In this document: positions 18,960 through 27,400 of the stretch, in pieces
How positions within the stretch are numbered: position 1 is the stretch's first letter
Layout: every line of letters starts with the position of its first letter
Origin: Treponema vincentii
GTDB taxonomy: Bacteria > Spirochaetota > Spirochaetia > Treponematales > Treponemataceae
Assembly: GCF_018336815.1 (NCBI RefSeq)
Contig: NZ_CP050497.1
Span: 1,302,001 to 1,366,000 of the forward strand
Length of the DNA: 64,000 bases
Reading direction: 5' to 3'
The notes under the pieces: model-generated
Databases searched by the model: none
The model's input: only the letters and a program-made list of their open reading frames with translations
Told to the model about the DNA's origin: nothing
Made by a program: the position numbers and the translations under genes

Positions 18960-19334
18960 ATGACACAAAAACCTTTTGAAGACCTCACCATTGCAGATGA
19001 TTTCATGTTCTGTAAGGTTATGGAGTATGAACCTATCTGTAAAGAATTTCTTGAGATGCTTTTTAATGCTAAAATCGAAAAAATCACGTATCTATCGTCC
19101 CAAAATACCGTTACCGCTAATTCCGGAGCCAAAACCGTCCGGCTTGACGTATTAGTAAAAGACGGATCGGGTACATCCTACGATATTGAGATGTCGTTCT
19201 CCGATAGACATCCGTGTCTATCGGAAAACACGAGTTTTGCCATTCGGCAAAACATCGCTGCTGCTAGAACCAGCGGCATCCGTGCCGCTTCTGAAATACC
19301 TTTTGCAAAGAGGAGCTTAAACACCTTATTTTGA
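18960..19334 (+). pseudogene. Rpn-family nuclease, N-terminal fragment interrupted by a B cassette
   Basis: The first 80 residues are a good PD-(D/E)XK Rpn N-terminus: LTIADDFMFCKVME, CKEFLEMLF, then KTVRLDVLVKDGSGTSYDIEM. The expected next residue is the Gln of the catalytic ExQ motif. Instead the frame runs into the hairpin cassette at 19201-19289 and ends in unrelated sequence (SFSDRHPC and onward). The C-terminal two thirds are absent. GGAGG lies before the ATG. Confidence 0.85.
19201..19289 (+). repeat. B cassette copy 1, inside an Rpn gene
   Basis: Hairpin 1: CCGATAGACA-TCCG-TGTCTATCGG (19201-19224, perfect 10 bp). Hairpin 2: CGAGTTTTGC ... GCAAAACATCG (19231-19257) with a single bulged base near its foot. 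Linker CTAGAACC. Hairpin 3: AGCGGCA-TCCG-TGCCGCT (19272-19289). The TTCTGAAATACC end follows. Confidence 0.93.
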
Positions 19335-19408
19335 TTCAGATTTTATAATGCGGTATCTCTGACTCCGATGACCTTACACTATCGAGCTTTGTATGCTATA
19401 CTACTATC

Positions 19409-20344
19409 ATGTTAGAAACCGTACCGGATAACCGTAACTATAAGGACTCTGTTTTTGTCGATCTATTCAGCACCGATGAAAAAGCAAAAGAGCGGTTTTT
19501 GTCTCTATACAATGCTTTGCACGGTACTCAGGTGCATGATGTTGCCTTACTAGAAAATATCAAGCTTGAACAAGTGATGTATATGAGCTTTGCCAATGAT
19601 GTCTCGTATCTTGTCGAAAACAAAATTATTGTCCTTGCCGAACATCAATCGACTATCAACCCTAATATGCCATTGCGCTGCCTTGAGTATGTCAGCCGTC
19701 TGTATGAAAAACTCTTTGAATCAAAGGAAAAGTATAGCCGTAAACTGCTCACTATCCCGACACCGGAATTTTATGTTTTTTATAACGGTAAAGAAGTTTA
19801 TACTCGAGAAGCGACGCTTAAACTATCCCACGCATTTAAGGAACAGACGGAACAACCAAACTTGGAATTAATTGTCAAAGTGGTAAACATAAACCGGCAC
19901 AATGAACATCCGCTCTTGGAGCTGTGTAAACCCATCAATGAATATAGCATTTTTGTCCAAACAGTGAGAAAATGGAAAGAGCTTGATCCGGTATATGGTT
20001 TTCAAAAAGCCATTGAGGAGTGTATAGCAAATAATATTTTGCGAGAATATCTCGAACGGAAGACGAAGGAGGTAATAAACATGTTGCTGGCCGAATATAA
20101 TTATGAAGAAGATATTGCCGTACAACGTGCAGAAGAACGTGAAATAGCCTTTGCTGAAGGCATAGAACAAGGTATAGAGCAGGGTATAGAACAAGGTATA
20201 GAACAAGGTATAGAACAGGGTATAGAACAGGGTGCTCATAACAAAGCTGTTGAAAGTGCAAGAATTTTAAAGCAGCTCCATTCTGATACTGCAATGATTA
20301 TGCAAGTAACCGGTTTAAGTGCTGAAGAAATAGCAAGGCTATAG
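19409..20344 (+). CDS. Rpn-family PD-(D/E)XK nuclease / putative transposase, copy 1
   Basis: 311 residues. The nuclease core shows YKDSVFVDLFS, ALHGTQV, then FANDVSYLVENKIIVLAEHQST, where D and E-H-Q fit the D...ExQ active site of this family. A helical middle follows, then a hydrophilic tail with six tandem GIEQ repeats and a closing helix LSAEEIARL. Family members cut DNA and promote recombination; whether they move themselves is unclear. The paralogue at 21379 differs only in having four GIEQ repeats. A TATACT box lies just before the ATG. Confidence 0.88.
   Translation: MLETVPDNRNYKDSVFVDLFSTDEKAKERFLSLYNALHGTQVHDVALLENIKLEQVMYMSFANDVSYLVENKIIVLAEHQSTINPNMPLRCLEYVSRLYEKLFESKEKYSRKLLTIPTPEFYVFYNGKEVYTREATLKLSHAFKEQTEQPNLELIVKVVNINRHNEHPLLELCKPINEYSIFVQTVRKWKELDPVYGFQKAIEECIANNILREYLERKTKEVINMLLAEYNYEEDIAVQRAEEREIAFAEGIEQGIEQGIEQGIEQGIEQGIEQGAHNKAVESARILKQLHSDTAMIMQVTGLSAEEIARL
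20159..20230 (+). repeat. 12-bp coding tandem repeat, 6 units (GIEQ)
   Basis: Six 12-bp units of GGTATAGAACAA type with third-base variation. The paralogue has four units, so length is variable in steps that keep the frame. Confidence 0.95.
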
Positions 20345-20477
20345 GGGAAGGAGCGATCAATTCTTAATTGGTAAGGGGAGGAAAGACACTTTTTTCGGAT
20401 AAAAGTTTCTTTCCTCCCCTTCAACCCTTCCTATCTTCAAAATAACCGCTTAGGGTTATCACCCTAAGAACCCGCCT

Positions 20478-20681
20478 TTATCCCAAGAGCTTTGCATAAA
20501 AGTCTGCCTTGCTTTGTCCTTGCTGGGCTTCTTTAATGTTTGCCCCGATGCTCGTTCCGCTTTTTAAAAGCTGTTTTGACATAACAAACTCACGGTTCGT
20601 ATCACAGAGCTTTTTGTACAAGGCGATGACCTTCAACGCAAACGCCTTAGATTTATCAACAATCACATTATCAGGTTTCAT
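20478..20681 (-). pseudogene. Four-helix-bundle protein (23S rRNA IVS family), truncated
   Basis: 67 residues from the ATG at 20681: KSKAFALKVIALYKKLCDTNREFVMSKQLLKSGTSIGANIKEA, then QGQSKADFYAKLLG and a stop. This is the first half of the four-helix proteins of the S23/IVP family, normally about 115-125 residues. The missing half begins exactly where helix 3 should continue. It lies downstream of and antisense to the Rpn gene. Confidence 0.75.
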
Positions 20682-20937
20682 TTCTTTTAATTTGTAATGT
20701 GTAATCAATTTGTAATTCATAATTACCAATTACCAATTGCCCCCCTTAGTTTTGCTCCTGACGCGGATTGGTATTGTTGTTGAAAGCAGAGGCTGGTTCC
20801 ACTGCAACTGCATCATCGGAGTCCGTATTTCCATTTAGTAATTTTTAATTAAAAATGATGAATTATCCCCATTTTGTTAGCCATTTCTTCATCCGTGCTC
20901 TATAAGTAGTTATATATGCCTTATGGAGGAACCTACT

Positions 20938-21201
20938 ATGAAGAAGCATAATCGCCGATACAAAGATTCTGTCTTTGTCGACTTTTTCAGCGAAGACAGG
21001 ACTGCAAAAGCTAACTTTTTAGCGCTCTATAACGCGCTGCACGGTACTGATTACCAATCTACTGCTATTCTAAAGAACATACGGCTGAAACAGGTACTCT
21101 ATATGAGTTTCGCTAACGATGTATCGTATCTCGTTGACAATAAGATTATCGTGCTGGCAGAACACCCTCGCTCAAGAATGTACATCCGTGTACATTCTTG
21201 A
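20938..21201 (+). pseudogene. Rpn-family nuclease, N-terminal fragment interrupted by a B cassette
   Basis: The start is set at 20938 because GGAGGA lies 7 bases upstream. It encodes KKHNRRYKDSVFVDFFSED..., close to the intact copies, through FANDVSYLVDNKIIVLAEH. The next residue should be the Gln of ExQ; instead the frame enters the cassette at 21171 and stops at 21201. This is the second Rpn gene in the cluster broken at the same catalytic position by the same kind of cassette. Confidence 0.85.
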
Positions 21202-21259
21202 GCTGCAAGTTTGCAAGGCAAACTTGTTACTGCGTAGAACCAGCGGCATCCGTGCCGCT
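21171..21259 (+). repeat. B cassette copy 2, inside an Rpn gene
   Basis: Hairpin 1: perfect 14-bp arms CTCAAGAATGTACA / TGTACATTCTTGAG around TCCG (21171-21202). Hairpin 2: CAAGTTTGC-AAG-GCAAACTTG (21206-21226). Hairpin 3 (21242-21259) is identical to copy 1. Hairpins 1 and 2 have arms different from copy 1. Confidence 0.93.
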
Positions 21260-21378
21260 TCTGAAATACCTTTTGCAAAGAGGAGCTTAAACACCTTATT
21301 TTGATTCAGATTTTATAATGCGGTATCTCTGACTCCGATGACCTTACACTATCGAGCTTTGTATGCTATACTACTATC

Positions 21379-22290
21379 ATGTTAGAAACCGTACCGGATA
21401 ACCGTAACTATAAGGACTCTGTTTTTGTCGATCTATTCAGCACCGATGAAAAAGCAAAAGAGCGGTTTTTGTCTCTATACAATGCTTTGCACGGTACTCA
21501 GGTGCATGATGTTGCCTTACTAGAAAATATCAAGCTTGAACAAGTGATGTATATGAGCTTTGCCAATGATGTCTCGTATCTTGTCGAAAACAAAATTATT
21601 GTCCTTGCCGAACATCAATCGACTATCAACCCTAATATGCCATTGCGCTGCCTTGAGTATGTCAGCCGTCTGTATGAAAAACTCTTTGAATCAAAGGAAA
21701 AGTATAGCCGTAAACTGCTCACTATCCCGACACCGGAATTTTATGTTTTTTATAACGGTAAAGAAGTTTATACTCGAGAAGCGACGCTTAAACTATCCCA
21801 CGCATTTAAGGAACAGACGGAACAACCAAACTTGGAATTAATTGTCAAAGTGGTAAACATAAACCGGCACAATGAACATCCGCTCTTGGAGCTGTGTAAA
21901 CCCATCAATGAATATAGCATTTTTGTCCAAACAGTGAGAAAATGGAAAGAGCTTGATCCGGTATATGGTTTTCAAAAAGCCATTGAGGAGTGTATAGCAA
22001 ATAATATTTTGCGAGAATATCTCGAACGGAAGACGAAGGAGGTAATAAACATGTTGCTGGCCGAATATAATTATGAAGAAGATATTGCCGTACAACGTGC
22101 AGAAGAACGTGAAATAGCCTTTGCTGAAGGTATAGAACAAGGTATAGAACAGGGTATAGAACAAGGTATAGAACAAGGTGCTCATAACAAAGCTGTTGAA
22201 AGTGCAAGAATTTTAAAGCAGCTCCATTCTGATACTGCAATGATTATGCAAGTAACCGGTTTAAGTGCTGAAGAAATAGCAAGGCTATAG
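21379..22290 (+). CDS. Rpn-family PD-(D/E)XK nuclease / putative transposase, copy 2
   Basis: 303 residues, identical as far as I can see to the protein at 19409 except for four instead of six GIEQ repeats. The active-site residues (ND...LAEHQST) are intact. Near-perfect identity including silent sites implies very recent duplication or gene conversion. The upstream 140 bases, including the TATACT box, are duplicated too, so both copies should be expressed alike. Confidence 0.88.
   Translation: MLETVPDNRNYKDSVFVDLFSTDEKAKERFLSLYNALHGTQVHDVALLENIKLEQVMYMSFANDVSYLVENKIIVLAEHQSTINPNMPLRCLEYVSRLYEKLFESKEKYSRKLLTIPTPEFYVFYNGKEVYTREATLKLSHAFKEQTEQPNLELIVKVVNINRHNEHPLLELCKPINEYSIFVQTVRKWKELDPVYGFQKAIEECIANNILREYLERKTKEVINMLLAEYNYEEDIAVQRAEEREIAFAEGIEQGIEQGIEQGIEQGAHNKAVESARILKQLHSDTAMIMQVTGLSAEEIARL
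22129..22176 (+). repeat. 12-bp coding tandem repeat, 4 units (GIEQ)
   Basis: Four GGTATAGAACAA-type units, the shorter allele of the tract at 20159-20230. Confidence 0.95.
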
Positions 22291-22429
22291 GGGAAGGAGC
22301 GATCAATTCTTAATTGGTAAGGGGAGGAAAGACACTTTTTTCGGATAAAAGTTTCTTTCCTCCCCTTCAACCCTTCCTATCTTCAAAATAACCGCTTAGG
22401 GTTATCACCCTAAGAACCCACCTTTATCT

Positions 22430-22591
22430 CAAGAGCTTTGCATAAAAGTCTGCCTTGCTTTGTCCTTGCTAGGCTTCTTTAATATTTGCCCCGATGCTCG
22501 TGCCGCTTTTTAAAAGCTGTTTCGACATAACAAACTCACGGTTCGTATCGCAGAGCTTTTTGTACAAGGCAATGACCTTCAACGCAAACGC
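22430..22591 (-). pseudogene. Four-helix-bundle protein remnant, second copy
   Basis: A decayed copy of 20478-20681 carried in the duplication. The frame KSGTSIGANIKEA now meets TAG, and the N-terminal helix region is lost at the duplication edge. No product is expected. Confidence 0.6.
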
Positions 22592-22691
22592 TTTTGTCTA
22601 ATTTGTAATTTATAATTCATAATTATGAATTTTTCGTATTTTTCAAGCCATTTTTACATCCGTGCTTTATATAAAGGGTATGGAGGCAAAA

Positions 22692-23576
22692 ATGGAAGAC
22701 ACCTATAGATTAACACTTAAAAACGATTATTTATTTAAGCTCTTGCTCGGCTCGGAAGAGAATAAAGCCTGCTTGCAGGACTTTCTTGAATGCGTACTGG
22801 ATATGCCGAGTGGTATGATTGCAGAGCTTGAACTACTGGACAAAGAGCTTACCAAAAATGAACTCACCGATAAAACGGGAATTCTTGATGTCAAGCTTCG
22901 TTTAACCGATGGAACAATTATCGACATTGAAATACAAAACTCTTGGTCTGCCGAATTTATTCCTCGAACACTGTTCTATTGGTCTAAAATGTACATTGAA
23001 GGCTTTAAAGAAGGAGAACCGTATACCAGTCTTACAAGATGCATTGCTATTAATCTGATCTCACAAGGTTTTAAGCTCAATAGTGAAATACATTCTACCT
23101 ATAGTATACTGGAGCAAAAAACACAGCAGCCACTTACTGACTTACTGGAGATACATTTCCTCAACTTGTCGGCAGTAAAAGGACCTGAAATACGGCAAAC
23201 TATCACTACCAAAAAGCAAGAAAAGCTGCTAAACTGGTTACGGTTTATAGAAACGGATGACAAGGAGGTAAGAACTATGTTAGCAACAACTTCACCGGTA
23301 TTGCAGATGTTGAATGAGAAAATCGATATACTCAGTTTGAATCCTGAAGAACGCAAGCTCTATGAATCGAGAATGAAGCTAAAAAGCGACATAGCAACTA
23401 TTTCTGAAGTGCAATTCAAGGCAGGGATCGAACGCGGTAAATCGCTCGGCCTTGCAGAAGGTTCCCACCAAAAAGCGCTCGAAACGGCAAAAAATCTCCT
23501 GCAATTTGGGCTTTCTCGGGAAAAGATAGCGCAAGCGACCGGCCTTACCCAAGCAGAGGTCGAAGCGATAAAATAA
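22692..23576 (+). CDS. Rpn-family recombination-promoting nuclease, full length
   Basis: 294 residues from the ATG at 22692, which has GGAGG 5 bases upstream; the two earlier in-frame ATGs lack it. It belongs to a different Rpn subgroup from its neighbours: LKNDYLFKLLLGSEENKACLQDFLE, then GILDVKLRLTDGTIIDIEIQ with the catalytic D and ExQ, then PRTLFYWSKMYIE. The C-terminal helices end in HQKALETAKNLL and GLTQAEVEAIK. The remnant at 3953-4312 is a fragment of this subgroup. It looks intact. Confidence 0.9.
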   Translation: MEDTYRLTLKNDYLFKLLLGSEENKACLQDFLECVLDMPSGMIAELELLDKELTKNELTDKTGILDVKLRLTDGTIIDIEIQNSWSAEFIPRTLFYWSKMYIEGFKEGEPYTSLTRCIAINLISQGFKLNSEIHSTYSILEQKTQQPLTDLLEIHFLNLSAVKGPEIRQTITTKKQEKLLNWLRFIETDDKEVRTMLATTSPVLQMLNEKIDILSLNPEERKLYESRMKLKSDIATISEVQFKAGIERGKSLGLAEGSHQKALETAKNLLQFGLSREKIAQATGLTQAEVEAIK

Positions 23577-23626
23577 ATCTTAATCATGAATTTATAATTA
23601 AGATTTAGCCCCACACACACATTATC

Positions 23627-23884
23627 TCATCGATACACTGTTGACCGGTGATCGATTTCGATGACGGTGATAACCAATTTATCATCATGGATACGGCACA
23701 AAATGCGGTAATCGCCCACGCGGTAGCGCCATAGACCAGCAAGGTTTGAACTAAGCGCTTTTCCGCGGGAGCGCGGATTACCGAGCGCGGCAATTTCGCT
23801 CATATACCTTTTAATGCGGTTTTGTATTGGCTTATCAAGACTTGAAAACTGTTTACCTGCTTTCGGAGCGTATTCAATTTTCAT
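23627..23884 (-). CDS. RelE/ParE-superfamily toxin
   Basis: 85 residues with the RelE fold signature: KQFSSLDKPIQNRIKRYMSEI, then LWRYRVGDYRILCRIHDDKLVITVIEIDHRSTVYR. The Arg residues in YRVGDYRI and the C-terminal HR match the mRNA-cleaving RelE pattern. It follows its antitoxin with a 5-base gap. Confidence 0.92.
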   Translation of the reverse strand: MKIEYAPKAGKQFSSLDKPIQNRIKRYMSEIAALGNPRSRGKALSSNLAGLWRYRVGDYRILCRIHDDKLVITVIEIDHRSTVYR

Positions 23885-23889
23885 TTTAA

Positions 23890-24120
23890 TTATAGTCCAA
23901 GCTCTTTGTACAGAACTTCAGCAGGGATTGCAGGTTCCCCGCTTTTTTCAAAGTCAAACCACGCCTTTTCGGCGAGTGCAGCATCTTCAGCATCTTCTTG
24001 CAATTCGGCAAGGTAGCGGCTTAGGGCATTTTCCAAAACCGTATCTTTGGTTGCTCCGCTCATTTGCGCAGCCTGCTCCAATTCCCGATATGCTTTATGT
24101 GTCATAGTCATTGTAGGCAT
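23890..24120 (-). CDS. Antitoxin of the RelE-type pair
   Basis: 76 residues: an N-terminal strand and helix pair (TMTMTHKAYRELEQAAQMSGATKDTVLENAL) resembling ribbon-helix-helix antitoxins, then an acidic tail (EDAEDAALAEKAWFDFEKSGEP) typical of toxin-wrapping regions. GAGGAG precedes the ATG and a TATAAT box lies about 20 bases further upstream, so the pair has its own promoter and is probably autoregulated (family knowledge). Confidence 0.82.
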   Translation of the reverse strand: MPTMTMTHKAYRELEQAAQMSGATKDTVLENALSRYLAELQEDAEDAALAEKAWFDFEKSGEPAIPAEVLYKELGL

Positions 24121-24151
24121 AGTAAGTCTCCTCGTCTTTTATTATACCATA

Positions 24152-24470
24152 GGTCATCTCTAAAAACTCGGTTAGCTTTTAGAGATGACCGACGAGTTTA
24201 AACTTAAGCCTTTATACAATAATGACTTAAGTTTAAACGTCGCAAATTAAATCTAAGGAAAACCTCTAAAAACTGAGGTTTTTAGAGGTTCCCCATAGTT
24301 CCCTTGAAATCTTAATTAAAAATTATCCCCCTCCCTTGCCGTAGAGAACCGCCTCGGATGACGGAAAAGCGTTAAGTAATCGATGTTTTGGCAGGCGTAA
24401 GCCTGCCAAAACTCGTGTTGAAAATTGTACTTAGGAAGTATGCGCAAAGTCCGCAATGCGGACTTTGCGC
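24152..24470. repeat. Intergenic hairpin cluster with D and B-like stems
   Basis: Fills the gap between the antitoxin and the large lipoprotein gene. Perfect stems: 24152-24165/24177-24190 (14 bp, D type, GGTCATCTCTAAAA), 24196-24208/24226-24238 (13 bp, GTTTAAACTTAAG), 24261-24273/24278-24290 (13 bp, D type), 24385-24396/24401-24412 (12 bp, flanked by CGAT and TCG as in B hairpin 2) and 24442-24454/24458-24470 (13 bp). No gene is seen. Confidence 0.85.
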
Positions 24471-24489
24471 CGTTGTCAAATCCCCCCCC

Positions 24490-27400
24490 TTAGCTTTCCG
24501 TATTACCGGAAGTGTTGTGCAAATAGTAATAAGTATTACCTCCAATTACCGAGCCGGAGCCTAAGTTGTCCTTTATCTCGCCGGCTTCCCAGTAAAAGTG
24601 ATGATCAAGCATTACCGCCTTGCCGTCGTTGGTTGCTGTATTCTTGGTAATTGTTCCGCCAGTTCCGCCGTCTTCCTTACCCATCGTAAAAATTCCATGT
24701 GTAAATACGCCGCCGCCTTTGTCGGCTGTGTTTCCTTCTATTTTTCCGCCTGTCATCGTAAACTTCCCGTACATGTTGTAATAACCGTCCGCGTTCACAT
24801 ATACGCCGCCGCCGTGTTCGGTTGCTATGTTTCCTTTAATTGTTCCGCCGGTCATCGTAAAGATTCTGTGGGCGGCATGTATATATACGCCGCCTCCGTT
24901 TTTAGCTTTGTTGCCGCTAATTTCTCCTCCTGACATGGTAAGGTTTCCGTCTGAAACCACAGGACCTATGTTGCCATTTTTAAAGCCGGTAATTGTTACG
25001 CCGCCTTTGATTTCCGCCTTGCCTCCTCTTTCTACAAAAAGCGCGTATTGACTATTACTGCCGTAATCAGCTCCTTGCAGCGTTATCGGCCCTTTTAATA
25101 TTAACGACGCATTTTCTTGTACCTGTAAGTGTTTATAATCGTTCCCCTTGCTAGGACATGTTAAGGTTACTTCTCTATCAGCCTTGAGCATAATCTTTCT
25201 ATAACCCCATATTTCAACCGTTTTAAGGTCGCTGATATTCCCCAGCTTTATAATAGTATTGTTGGGGCTACCATCAATTACCGTTTTCAACATGTCAGGA
25301 TCCTCGACTTCTGCTTTCAAGTTACCGTTGTCAGCAATATACCAAAATACATTCCAGTTCTCCGAGTCCTCCGTAACTTTCTCCGGCGGAACGATGAACT
25401 TCTTGCGGTTTTCCGGTGAGCCGCCTGTTATATTGCCCGTAAGCACCGTCGTCGCCCTGTAGCTTTCCGGTGTAATGCGCGCGGCGTGCGCGTGTGACAA
25501 AATGCCGTCAACGGTTATCGTCTTTCCGGTCTTCAAATACACGTCGTTTTTCCCCTTATCATTCGCCTCTGATCCGGTAGAGGGCGTAACGATTGCGGAT
25601 CCGCTCATCTTAAAGGTTCCGTCCTGTACATAAACGCCGCCGCCTGTGGTTGCCGTGTTGTCCTTAATCTGTACGCCGTTGTTAAGCGTTACGATGCTGC
25701 TGCCTCCGGTGATATAGATGCCGCCGCCTGTGGTTGCCGTGTTGCCCGTAAGGGTGCAGCCATCCATGGTAACCTTTGCGCCCCCCTCGACCAGCAGGCC
25801 GCCAGCCCTCACGTTTCCCTTGTTGCTCTTAAGGGTACAGCTTTGCATGCTGACGGTTGCCCCGTGGACATACACCCCGCCGCAGCCGTTTGACGCGTCG
25901 CCGTGTGTCGATTCATTGCCCTCAAAGGTGCAGCTGTTCATGGTAACGGTTGACTTGTTTGCACGCACACCGCCACCCCTCGCGGCCTTGTTGCCCTTAA
26001 CCGTTACGTTGCCTTTAAGCGTCAATTCACAGCCATCGTTGATATAGATGCCGCCGCCGAAGCCATAGTCGTCGGTTACCGTGTTGCCGTTGATGGAACC
26101 GCCGCTGATTGTTACGTGCGCAGCATTATCGTCGCGTTTTGTTGCATACACTGCGCCGCCATTCTTGTTCGCCGTGTTGTCCGTAAGGGTGCAGCCTGTT
26201 ATTTTGACACTTGCACCATGTACGTAAATTGCACCTCCGTCGCCGGGTCCATCGGATCCCTCAGCCATACCATTTTTAAGCGTCAGGTTTTCCAGCGTGA
26301 GCGTTTTGTTGCTTTCCACTTTGAAGATGCGGTGCTTCGGTTTGCCGCCGGTGCTGTTGTTTGCGTCGATCACGGCGGATGATGCGCCGGTCGCCCTTTT
26401 AATCGTCAGGTTTTTGTTGATAACGATTTCGCCGTTGTTGCCGGTATCGCTCGTCGCCTTTATTTCGCCGTCTATGGTAAGGGTAGCGTTATCGGGTGCG
26501 CTTTTAACCGCACGCGCAAGGTCTTTCCACGTTGCCGGATTTTTTATGTGCGACTGGTAAAACTTCACCGTTACGGTTGTATCTGCGGTTACGTTGGAAA
26601 GTGTATAGGTTGAGTTTGTTCCGTTTACTACGATATTGCCCTTTTTCCATTCCGCAACTTCCCAGTCTGTATTGGTGGGATCCGCGGTAAAGCCTACACT
26701 TCCGCCGTCTTCAACTGATGTGCTGCCGTTTTCTACAAAGCTACCTGAATCGGCTTTAATCTTTCCTCCCGCTTTGTCGTCTACGATTTCTACGCGGTAG
26801 GTTACGTTGTAGCGAGCCTTCTTCCACTTTGCATAGAGCGTTACTATCGCGTCTTGAGCCGTCGCAAGATTGGTTACCTGTGCTTCATCAGCATAGAATG
26901 TAGAACCGTCTGCACTTGTTGCCCAGCCGTCAAAGGTATGACCGCTTTTAATAAATTTGTTTTTAGTAAGCGCCTTAGTCGTATCATCATACGTAAACAG
27001 CTGGTCGGCCATAGTTCCGGTGGCAGCGTTGTCATTCTTGTCAAAGTGCACTTTGTAGGTATTTGCCGTCCACTGCGCCGTGTACGTTGCATCCGCTGCA
27101 GGGAACGTCAAAGTCAGCGCCGGTGCGCTACCTTCCGGCTTCCAGCTGTTAAAAGTATAGCCGGTTTTTTGCGCAGTAGGAGCCGTAAGCGTTGCGCCGT
27201 ATTTACCTGATACCGTCTTATTATCTGTGCTGCCGTCGATTTTTCCACCGTTTGGATTAAACGTCAAATGAACGGTCTTGCGCTTGTAGTATACTTTTAC
27301 TACTGTTGAACCGTCAGCAGCGATGGTCGGGGAGGCCGGTTCAAGTTTATCGAACTCAAAGCCGGGATAGCTTTTTAGCGTTACGGCAGCATTCGCGCCG

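Larger units (their letters stand above)
19265..20645 (+). repeat. Segmental duplication, copy 1
   Basis: 1.38 kb matching 21235-22591. From 19265 to about 20440 I see no difference apart from two extra 12-bp GIEQ units; beyond that several substitutions appear. The left boundary lies inside the third hairpin of the B cassettes, suggesting the cassettes served as recombination sites. Confidence 0.92.
21235..22591 (+). repeat. Segmental duplication, copy 2
   Basis: Partner of 19265-20645, offset 1970 bases before and 1946 bases after the shorter GIEQ tract. Confidence 0.92.

Noticed and set aside
19868-20294. Minus-strand frame with LFYTLFYT repeats
   Set aside because: It is the antisense reading of the GIEQ tandem repeat.
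20840-20905. CATCCGTG motif upstream of Rpn genes as a further B hairpin
   Set aside because: The same motif (also near 22658) lies in a conserved upstream region but has no complementary arms.
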